Shown here piece after piece: positions 1-5,568 of a DNA stretch of 6,705 nt. The stretch covers positions 1 to 6,705 of the forward strand of contig QHYA01000222.1 of NCBI GenBank assembly GCA_003223995.1, given 5' to 3'. The stretch's first letter is position 1; each line of letters opens with the position of its first letter. The notes under the pieces were generated by a model. That model was not told the origin of the DNA, searched no databases, and was given only the letters and a program-made list of their open reading frames with translations. The stretch is from Acidobacteriota bacterium. Lineage in GTDB: Bacteria > Acidobacteriota > Polarisedimenticolia > QHYA01. A program made the position numbers and the translations under genes.

Positions 1-1
1 G

Positions 2-637
2 GAGGTCTCTTACCTGACCGGGGTCATGGCCGCCGAGCTGGGACTGGACCAAAAGCTCGCCAAGAGGGCCGGCCTGCTGCACGACATCGGAAAGGCGATC
101 GACTACGAAAGGGAGGGGACACACCCCGAGATCGGAGAAGAGGTGGCCCGCCGCTACGGCGAGCCTCCGATCGTGATCAACGCCATCGCCAGCCATCATG
201 AGGACTGCGAAGTGACCTCCCCCATCTCCGTCCTCGTCGCGGCCGCGGACGCGCTCTCCGGAGCGCGGCCGGGAGCGCGCCGTACGAGCCTGGCGGATTA
301 CATCCAGAGGATCGAGAAGCTGGAAGGGCTGGCCAACTCGATGGACGGAGTGGAGCAATCGTACGCGATTCAGGCGGGGCGGGAGATCCGCGTGATCTGC
401 CATCACAGGAAGGTGGACGACGCGCAGGCCGCGCTGCTGGCTTCCGACCTCGCCAAGCGCATCCAGGCCGAGATGGACTATCCCGGCCGGATCAAGGTCA
501 CGGTGATCCGCGAGATGAGAGCGGTGGAGTACGCCAGGCAAAGCCGAGGAAACGGACATGAGAGAGGAATGGGTCAAGAGCAGAAGGGACGAGTGCATCA
601 CACAGATGCGCTACGCCCGGCAAGGAGTCATCACTGA
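2..637 (+). CDS. rny: Ribonuclease Y, C-terminal part (5' truncated by window)
   Basis: RNase Y is a membrane-anchored HD-family endoribonuclease that starts mRNA decay. Only the C-terminal 211 residues are visible; the membrane anchor, coiled coil and KH domain lie upstream. The frame is open from base 2 (EVSYLTGV precedes the first internal ATG at 26), so that ATG is not the start. The HD domain shows LLHDIGKA (His-Asp at 80-85), then THPEIG and SHHED, the order expected for the metal-binding histidines and aspartates. The tail IKVTVIREMRAVEYAR, ending at base 538, matches the usual RNase Y terminus. The frame then continues 32 more residues to TGA at 635-637, overlapping thiC by 80 bp. This extension is arginine- and histidine-rich, with no recognisable motif. 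The codon at the normal stop position is CAA (539-541), one base from TAA. The family call is firm; whether the extension is real is uncertain. Confidence 0.93.
   Translation, partial: EVSYLTGVMAAELGLDQKLAKRAGLLHDIGKAIDYEREGTHPEIGEEVARRYGEPPIVINAIASHHEDCEVTSPISVLVAAADALSGARPGARRTSLADYIQRIEKLEGLANSMDGVEQSYAIQAGREIRVICHHRKVDDAQAALLASDLAKRIQAEMDYPGRIKVTVIREMRAVEYARQSRGNGHERGMGQEQKGRVHHTDALRPARSHH
546..550 (+). promoter_or_regulatory. Shine-Dalgarno site for thiC, inside the rny frame
   Basis: GAGGA lies 7 nt before the ATG at 558 and supports that start over the in-frame ATG at 606, which has no purine-rich site before it. Because the site lies within the extended rny frame, ribosomes finishing rny would pass over it, so translation of thiC may be coupled to rny. 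Confidence 0.6.
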
Positions 638-1913
638 GGAGATGCGGCATGTCGCCCTGCGGGAGGGCCTCGAACCCGAGCTGGTCCGGTCCGAGGTCGC
701 CCGGGGACGGATGATCATCCCCGCCAATATCAACCATCCCGAGCTGGAGCCGATGGGGATCGGCATCGCCGCCTCGTGCAAGATCAACGCGAACATCGGC
801 AACTCTCCGGTCACCTCATCCCTCCAGGAGGAGGTCGAGAAGCTCCGGCTGGCGATCCGTCACGGTTCTGATACGGTGATGGACCTGTCCACGGGAAAGA
901 TGATCAACGAGACTCGCGAGGCGATCCTGCGCGCCTCGAGCGTGCCGATCGGCACGGTGCCGATCTATCAGGCGGTCCAGATGGTCAACAGTCCCGAGGA
1001 GCTGACCCCCGACCTGCTGTTCGAGGTGATCGATCTCCAGGCGCGCCAGGGGGTGGACTACATGACGCTGCACTGCGGCGTGCTGCTGGAGTTTCTGCCA
1101 CTCGTGGCGAACCGCGTCACGGGGATCGTCTCCCGCGGCGGTTCCCTGATAGCGCAATGGATGATCCGGCACCGCAGTCAGAACCCTCTCTACGAGCAGT
1201 TCGACCGGATCCTCGACATCTGCCGCCGCCACGACGTGTCGATCTCTCTGGGGGACGGGCTGCGCCCGGGCTGCCTGGCAGACGCTTCGGACGCCGCGCA
1301 GTTCGAGGAGCTGCGCGTGCTGGGCGATCTGACGCAAAGGGCCTGGGAGCGGGACGTTCAGGTCATGATCGAAGGGCCGGGGCATGTGCCGATGGACCAG
1401 ATCGAGATGAACGTCCGCAAGGAGGCCGAGGTGTGCCACGAGGCCCCCTTCTATGTCCTCGGCCCGCTGGTGACCGACTTCGCCCCGGGCTACGACCACA
1501 TCACCTCCGCCATCGGAGCGGCGCTGGCCGGATGGGCCGGCGCCTCGATGCTCTGCTACGTCACCCCAAAGGAGCACCTGGGCCTGCCGGACGCCGAGGA
1601 TGTCAAGGCGGGGATCATCGCTTACAAGATCGCTGCCCACGCCGCCGACATCGCGCGCCACCGCCCGGGCGCTCGCGACCGGGACGACGAGCTGTCGAGG
1701 GCGCGTTATGCCTTCGACTGGAACCGCCAGTTCGCCCTCGCCCTGGATCCCGAGACGGCCCGCTCGCTGCACGATGAGACCCTCCCGGACGACTACTTCA
1801 AGAGCGCGGAGTTCTGCTCGATGTGCGGACCGAAGTTCTGCTCGATGCACCTCAACCGCGAGGTCGAGCAGTACAACGCCCAGTTTGCCGTGGCGGCGGA
1901 GAACCGGTCTTAG
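558..1913 (+). CDS. thiC: Phosphomethylpyrimidine synthase ThiC
   Basis: ThiC is a cytosolic radical-SAM enzyme that rearranges 5-aminoimidazole ribotide into hydroxymethylpyrimidine phosphate, the pyrimidine half of thiamine. The 451-residue product is the short form lacking the long N-terminal domain of the E. coli type. Visible motifs are GVITEEM near the N terminus, IPANINH, CKINANIGNSP, SLGDGLRPG, and EGPGHVPMDQIEMNV from residue 272. The C-terminal CX2CX4C cluster motif at Cys420, Cys423 and Cys428 is the distinctive ThiC 4Fe-4S site. The start at 558 has GAGGA 7 nt upstream; ATG 606 is the alternative and fits where many short ThiC proteins begin. The gene overlaps rny by 80 bp and I see no THI-box (TPP riboswitch) consensus before it. 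Its TAG stop is shared with the left end of a palindromic insertion. The enzyme looks intact. Confidence 0.97.
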   Translation: MREEWVKSRRDECITQMRYARQGVITEEMRHVALREGLEPELVRSEVARGRMIIPANINHPELEPMGIGIAASCKINANIGNSPVTSSLQEEVEKLRLAIRHGSDTVMDLSTGKMINETREAILRASSVPIGTVPIYQAVQMVNSPEELTPDLLFEVIDLQARQGVDYMTLHCGVLLEFLPLVANRVTGIVSRGGSLIAQWMIRHRSQNPLYEQFDRILDICRRHDVSISLGDGLRPGCLADASDAAQFEELRVLGDLTQRAWERDVQVMIEGPGHVPMDQIEMNVRKEAEVCHEAPFYVLGPLVTDFAPGYDHITSAIGAALAGWAGASMLCYVTPKEHLGLPDAEDVKAGIIAYKIAAHAADIARHRPGARDRDDELSRARYAFDWNRQFALALDPETARSLHDETLPDDYFKSAEFCSMCGPKFCSMHLNREVEQYNAQFAVAAENRS

Positions 1914-1931
1914 GAGCGTGTCCGAGTAATG
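1913..1931 (+). repeat. Left terminal inverted repeat
   Basis: The 19-bp sequence GGAGCGTGTCCGAGTAATG is the exact reverse complement of 2060-2078. With the flanking TA the perfect arm is 21 bp long. Its first G is also the third base of the thiC stop codon. Confidence 0.9.
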
Positions 1932-2059
1932 AACACCTACTGCGACGACCGATGCATCGTCCATGGTTGCGTTGCGCGACACCTCGACGTAATGCAGCGA
2001 TTACGCCTTCGGGTCGCGCGCCTTGCCCGGGACGCGCCTCGGTCGTCTCGCTACGGTGC

Positions 2060-2078
2060 CATTACTCGGACACGCTCC
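2060..2078 (-). repeat. Right terminal inverted repeat
   Basis: The 19-bp sequence CATTACTCGGACACGCTCC is the exact reverse complement of 1913-1931 and is followed by TA at 2079-2080. It ends 43 bp before the chosen lpdA start. Confidence 0.9.
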
Positions 2079-2108
2079 TAGCCCGCTTCCAACTCCCTGG
2101 ACTTGCAT

Positions 2109-2113
2109 GGAGG
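2109..2113 (+). promoter_or_regulatory. Shine-Dalgarno site that decides the lpdA start
   Basis: GGAGG lies 8 nt before GTG 2122, an ideal arrangement. The in-frame ATG at 2107 overlaps this site and has no Shine-Dalgarno sequence of its own. The further in-frame ATG at 2023 lies inside the palindromic element. GTG 2122 is therefore the best start. Confidence 0.7.
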
Positions 2114-2121
2114 ATGCCGCC

Positions 2122-3606
2122 GTGGCGGATGAGCCGACACAGTACGAGATCGCCGTAATCGGCAGTGGTCCCGGCGGCTACGTCGCGGCGATCCGCGCCG
2201 CTCAGCTCGGCTTCAAGACCCTTCTCATCGAGAAGGAACCCCAGCCGGGGGGAACCTGCCTCCACTGCGGCTGCATCCCGACCAAGGCGATGCTCCACGC
2301 GGCCGAGATCCTGGAAGAAGCCCGGGCGGCCTCCCGCTTCGGCGTCATGACCTCGGAGGTCCGGCTCGACCTTCCCGCCATGCACCGCTACAAGGACTCG
2401 GTGGTGCAGAAGAACGCGAAGGGGGTCGAGTTCCTCCTGAAAAAGAACGGTGTGGAGACGTTGCGCGGGTTCGGGCGGTTGGCCGGAGGGGGGATGGTCG
2501 ACATCATGCCCGGCAACGGCGCTGCGGCGCGGCGGATTGCTGCCCGCCATGTGGTCCTGGCAACAGGCTCCGAGGTCCGGGGCCTTCCCGGGGTGGAGAT
2601 CGACGGGCGGGCAATCATCACCAGCGACGAGGCCCTGCACCTGCAGGGCGTGCCGGCCTCCATGATCGTCCTCGGCGCCGGAGCGGTCGGCGTCGAGTTC
2701 GCCTCGATCTATTCCCGATTCGGCAGCCGGGTCACGCTCCTCGAGATGCTCCCGCGCGTCTTGCCGCTCGAGGACGAGGAGGTATCCTCCGAGCTGGAGC
2801 GGGTCTTCCGCAAGCGAGACATCACCATCCACACCGGGGCAAGGGTGGAGAAGGTCGTCCGGCGCGACACGGCCGTGGAGGTCAAGGCGCGGCAGGGGGA
2901 GAAGGCGCTGGCACTTTCCGCCGAAGTCGTGCTCGTGGCGGTCGGGCGCAAGCCCCGGACGGAGGGGATCGGCCTCGAGGGGACCGGCGTGGACCTGGAC
3001 AAGGGGTTCGTGAAGGTGGACGGGATGATGCGGACCGGAGAGCCCGGGGTTTATGCGATCGGGGACATCGTTCCGACCCCCCCGCTGGCCCACGTGGCCA
3101 GCCACGAGGGTATCCTCGCCGTCGAGCACATCAAGGGCCTGCCGGTCCATCCGATCGACTACGACCAGATTCCCGCCTGCACGTACTGCCAACCCGAGGT
3201 GGCCTCGATCGGTCTGACGGAGGCGGAGGCCCGGCGGCGGGGATACGAGGTCCGCATCGGAAAGTTCCCCTTCGCCGCCCTGGGCAAGGCGGCGATCCTG
3301 GGCGCCTCCGAAGGATTCACCAAGATCGTCAGCGAGGCGAGGTACGATCAGATCCTCGGAGTGCACATGATCGGACCGCACGTGACCGACCTGATCTCCG
3401 AAGCAGTGGCCGCCCTGCGGCTGGAGGGGACGGTCGAGGAGCTGTTCCACGCGATCCATCCCCACCCGACCCTCTCCGAGGTCATGGGGGAGGCCGCCAT
3501 GGCGTCCCACGGGCGGCCGATCCATATCTTCGCCGAGGCCGCTCGTGCGGCCGGGCGCCGCGCGGAAGCGGTCGAAGGGGCGGGAGGAACGAAAGGGCCC
3601 CCGTGA
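2122..3606 (+). CDS. lpdA: Dihydrolipoyl dehydrogenase (E3)
   Basis: E3 is a flavoprotein that reoxidises the dihydrolipoyl group of E2 and passes electrons through a disulfide and FAD to NAD+. From GTG 2122 the product is 494 residues, near the family norm of about 460-480 plus a short tail. In order it shows the FAD-binding GSGPGG (14-19), the redox-active disulfide in CLHCGCIPTK (Cys46 and Cys51), the NAD-binding GAGAVGVEF, the second FAD motif YAIGD, and the C-terminal dimer domain with the catalytic HPHPTLSE (446-453). Cys49 is an extra cysteine between the two redox cysteines; many relatives have Val, Arg or another residue there. About 24 residues rich in Ala, Gly and Arg follow the usual end. 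The stop overlaps the E1-alpha start (GTGA), so the two are likely translated together. The E3 call is firm; other flavin disulfide reductases are unlikely because the E2 and E1 genes adjoin. Confidence 0.95.
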   Translation: MADEPTQYEIAVIGSGPGGYVAAIRAAQLGFKTLLIEKEPQPGGTCLHCGCIPTKAMLHAAEILEEARAASRFGVMTSEVRLDLPAMHRYKDSVVQKNAKGVEFLLKKNGVETLRGFGRLAGGGMVDIMPGNGAAARRIAARHVVLATGSEVRGLPGVEIDGRAIITSDEALHLQGVPASMIVLGAGAVGVEFASIYSRFGSRVTLLEMLPRVLPLEDEEVSSELERVFRKRDITIHTGARVEKVVRRDTAVEVKARQGEKALALSAEVVLVAVGRKPRTEGIGLEGTGVDLDKGFVKVDGMMRTGEPGVYAIGDIVPTPPLAHVASHEGILAVEHIKGLPVHPIDYDQIPACTYCQPEVASIGLTEAEARRRGYEVRIGKFPFAALGKAAILGASEGFTKIVSEARYDQILGVHMIGPHVTDLISEAVAALRLEGTVEELFHAIHPHPTLSEVMGEAAMASHGRPIHIFAEAARAAGRRAEAVEGAGGTKGPP

Positions 3607-4475
3607 CCGATACCGGGCTCTCCCCCCCGCAGCTTCTCGAGCTGTACCGGCTGATGTCGATGGCCCGAAGGCTGGAGGAGCGGCTGGCTTTGCTGTCCGG
3701 CCGCGCAAACCTTGCTGGAGACGTTTCTCGCGAGGAGGGCATCGGACGAGAGGGTTCTCCGACCGATACGGCACTGATTCGTGGCGGGGCTGAGGGCATG
3801 GGGCGGGAGGCGACTTCCGTCGGCGCCGCCTTCGCGCTGGCGGCCGGTGATTTCGTCGCCCCGAGCTTTCGCGACCTTGGTGCCGTGCTCGCGCGAGGCT
3901 GCCCGCCGCGCACGCTGTTTCTCCAGGCTCTCGCCCGCTCCGGGGGCCCTTGCGGCGGGAAGGACGGCAACCTCCATTTCTGCGACCTGGAGCGCGGGGT
4001 GATGGGAGGGACCTCCGCGCCCGGCGCCATGGTCCCCGTGGTCGTGGGCCTCCTGCTCGGAGCGCGGATGCAGGGGAGGAACTGCGCCGCCGTCGCTTTC
4101 ATCATCGGCGGAGCCACCTCGACGGGCCAATTCCACGAAGGCCTGAGCTTGGCGGCCGTGCGAGGACTCCCCCTCGTTGTCGTGATCGAGAATGACTCCT
4201 CCTTCCCCTCAGCGGGGGTCCTTCGGGATGCTGGGCTGGAAAGCCTGGCCGATCGGGCCATCGCCTACGGCATCCCCTCGGAACTCGTGGACGGAGGCGA
4301 CGTGCTTGCCGTTCACGACGCGACCAGGCGTGCGGCCGAGAGGGCCCGGATGGGGAAGGGGCCCACGCTGCTGGAGGCGAGAATGCCTGTCCCGCCGGAC
4401 GATCCAATCGCGGGGTCGGCCCTCGCCGGCGTGACGGGGCCCGAGGCTGGAGGGAGCACCCCGCAGAGCCGCTGA
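3603..4475 (+). CDS. 2-oxoacid dehydrogenase E1 alpha subunit, with degenerate ThDP site
   Basis: This 290-residue protein resembles the alpha subunit of heterotetrameric E1 (PdhA/BkdA type), which with E1 beta decarboxylates a 2-oxoacid on ThDP. Recognisable stretches are LLELYRLM, GREATSVGAAFAL, GGKDGNLHF, TSTGQFHEG and AYGIPSELVDGGDVLAVHDATR. GTG 3603 overlaps the lpdA stop; E1 beta follows after 23 bp. Several features are odd. The Mg/ThDP motif, normally GDG...NN, reads Ile168-Gly169-Gly170 and Asn197-Asp198. The conserved YRxxHHS-type loop expected after LLEA is absent, and the protein ends 31 residues later, so it is shorter than most relatives (about 320-400). An extra stretch of about 20 residues, with weaker GC bias at third positions, sits at residues 36-63. 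There is no frameshift or internal stop. Family membership is clear; catalytic activity is doubtful. It may be a decaying gene, a divergent subunit or a non-catalytic paralog. The substrate is unknown. Confidence 0.85.
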   Translation: MTDTGLSPPQLLELYRLMSMARRLEERLALLSGRANLAGDVSREEGIGREGSPTDTALIRGGAEGMGREATSVGAAFALAAGDFVAPSFRDLGAVLARGCPPRTLFLQALARSGGPCGGKDGNLHFCDLERGVMGGTSAPGAMVPVVVGLLLGARMQGRNCAAVAFIIGGATSTGQFHEGLSLAAVRGLPLVVVIENDSSFPSAGVLRDAGLESLADRAIAYGIPSELVDGGDVLAVHDATRRAAERARMGKGPTLLEARMPVPPDDPIAGSALAGVTGPEAGGSTPQSR

Positions 4476-4498
4476 GGTGTCCGGAGGAGGAGAGGGGA

Positions 4499-5479
4499 GT
4501 GCCCGCCGGCAGCTACCTCGAAGCGATCCGCCAGGGGCTGTGGGAGGAGATGGACCGAGACCCCTCGGTCTTCCTCCTGGGGGAGGACATCGGCCTCTAT
4601 GGCGGAGCCTTCAAGCTCACGGAGGGGTTCCTGAAGCGCTTCGGGGAGCAGCGGGTGATCGACACGCCGATCTCGGAGTCGGCGATCGTGGGGGCGGCGA
4701 TCGGCGCGGCGCTGATGGGGATGCGTCCCGTGGCCGAGATGCAGTTCATCGATTTCATCGCCTGCGCTTTCGATCAGATCACGAACTTCGCCGCCAAGAT
4801 GCGCTACCGCACAGGCCTCGGAGTGCCGATCGTGATCCGGGGCCCATCGGGAGGCGGAGTGCACGGCGGCCCGTTTCACTCGCAAAACCCTGAGATGTAT
4901 TTCGTCCACACGCCGGGGCTCAAGGTCGTCCAGCCCGCCACGGCGGCCGACGCCAAGGGGTTGATCAAGTCGGCGGTGCGCGACCCGGACCCGGTCATCT
5001 TCCTCGAGCACAAGCTGCTCTACCGGCATCCGCGATTGAAGGAGGAGCTGCCGGGCGAGGAGCACGTCGTGCCCATCGGCGAAGCCGCCATCCGCCGGGA
5101 GGGCCGGGACCTGACGATCCTCACCTACGGCGCGATGCTCCTGCACTGCCTGGACGCGGCCGAGGCTCTGGACACGGAAGGAGTCGCCGCGGAAGTGATC
5201 GATCTGCGGAGCCTGCTGCCGCTGGATCGGAAGACGATCGCGGAGTCGGCACGGAAGACGGGGAAGGTCCTGATCGTGCACGAGGACACCCGGACCGGCG
5301 GCATCTCGGGGGAGATCACCGCGATCCTGAACGAGGAAGCCTTCGAGTATCTCGACGCCCCGGTGATGCGGGTCACCTCGCTCGACACGCCGGTCCCCTA
5401 CAGCCCTCCGCTGGAACGCTTCTTCCTCCCGGACATCGAGAAGATCCTCGCCGCGGGCCGGCGGCTCGCGGAGTACTGA
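4499..5479 (+). CDS. 2-oxoacid dehydrogenase E1 beta subunit
   Basis: This is the beta subunit of the alpha2beta2 E1 (PdhB/BkdB type), which binds the pyrimidine and aminopyrimidine part of ThDP and supplies the catalytic glutamate. The 326 residues match the family length of about 325. Motifs in order are FLLGEDIG (25-32), DTPISESA with the likely catalytic Glu60, the conserved GPFHSQNPE with His127, GLKVVQPAT, EHKLLYR, IDLRSLLPLD, VHEDTRTGGISGEI and a PVPYSPPLE-type C terminus. Nothing conserved seems missing. The GTG start has GGAGG at 4486-4490, 8 nt upstream, and the E1-alpha gene ends 23 bp before it. The intact beta subunit contrasts with the degenerate alpha subunit. Pyruvate and branched-chain 2-oxoacids are both possible substrates; the sequence does not settle which. 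Confidence 0.95.
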   Translation: MPAGSYLEAIRQGLWEEMDRDPSVFLLGEDIGLYGGAFKLTEGFLKRFGEQRVIDTPISESAIVGAAIGAALMGMRPVAEMQFIDFIACAFDQITNFAAKMRYRTGLGVPIVIRGPSGGGVHGGPFHSQNPEMYFVHTPGLKVVQPATAADAKGLIKSAVRDPDPVIFLEHKLLYRHPRLKEELPGEEHVVPIGEAAIRREGRDLTILTYGAMLLHCLDAAEALDTEGVAAEVIDLRSLLPLDRKTIAESARKTGKVLIVHEDTRTGGISGEITAILNEEAFEYLDAPVMRVTSLDTPVPYSPPLERFFLPDIEKILAAGRRLAEY

Positions 5480-5568
5480 ACCCGGCTCCGCTACAATAGA
5501 CGGGCGCCGAGATCGAACCGAACCAGATCCTTGCCGCCAGTGGCCGGAGGCGGCTTCGGGAGCTACCG
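5480..5568 (+). other. E1 beta-E2 leader with weak promoter-like box and hairpin
   Basis: This 89-bp gap is the widest inside the operon. It contains TACAAT at 5492-5497, which resembles a sigma-70 -10 box, but I see no good -35 box 16-18 bp upstream. GCCGCC (5533-5538) and GGCGGC (5549-5554) could form a 6-bp stem with a 10-nt loop just before the E2 ribosome site GGGAG (5558-5562). The gap might hold an internal promoter or a translation-control hairpin; both readings are weak. Confidence 0.25.

Larger units (their letters stand above)
1913..2078 (+). mobile_element. MITE-like palindromic element with TA target duplication
   Basis: This 166-bp non-coding segment has perfect 19-bp terminal inverted repeats (GGAGCGTGTCCGAGTAATG) and is flanked on both sides by TA (1911-1912 and 2079-2080). 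The homology between the arms goes deeper than the termini: GACGACCGA, GCGCGAC and CGTAAT recur in inverted order, and the two halves close on a central stem CGTAAT/ATTACG (1988-1993, 2000-2005) with loop GCAGCG. By hand alignment about 60 of roughly 82 aligned positions can pair, so nearly the whole element could fold into one long imperfect hairpin. It encodes no transposase. TA duplication is typical of the IS630/Tc1-mariner superfamily, so a non-autonomous relative is my best guess, but no parent element is visible. A transcribed copy could form a hairpin at the 3' end of thiC mRNA. The strand is arbitrary. A long non-mobile palindrome is the alternative. Confidence 0.72.

Noticed and set aside
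606..608. ATG 606 as the thiC start
   Set aside because: It fits the length of some short ThiC proteins, but has no Shine-Dalgarno site, whereas ATG 558 has GAGGA at 7 nt. It is kept only as an alternative.
1950..1959. CGATGCATCG palindrome as an operator
   Set aside because: It is a short perfect palindrome inside a larger palindromic element; ten bases alone in GC-rich DNA do not support a regulator site.
816..1982. 388-codon open frame on the minus strand opposite thiC
   Set aside because: It is a shadow of thiC: its product has no recognisable motif, begins inside the palindromic element, and lies opposite a fully conserved gene.
1967..1995. TTGCGT and TAATGC as a promoter inside the palindromic element
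   Set aside because: The -10 match is poor, and both boxes fall in the inverted-repeat arms, which explains their sequence without invoking a promoter.
2062..3774. 570-codon open frame on the minus strand opposite lpdA
   Set aside because: Long antisense frames are common opposite GC-rich genes with strong third-position bias. The translation is low-complexity, rich in Arg, Gly, His and Pro, with no family motif, while the + strand encodes a clear E3.
3603..4475. E1 alpha as a frameshifted pseudogene
   Set aside because: The frame is continuous, family similarity stays in one frame on both sides of the odd segments, and third-position GC bias is largely kept. Substitutions and loss of segments fit better than a frameshift.
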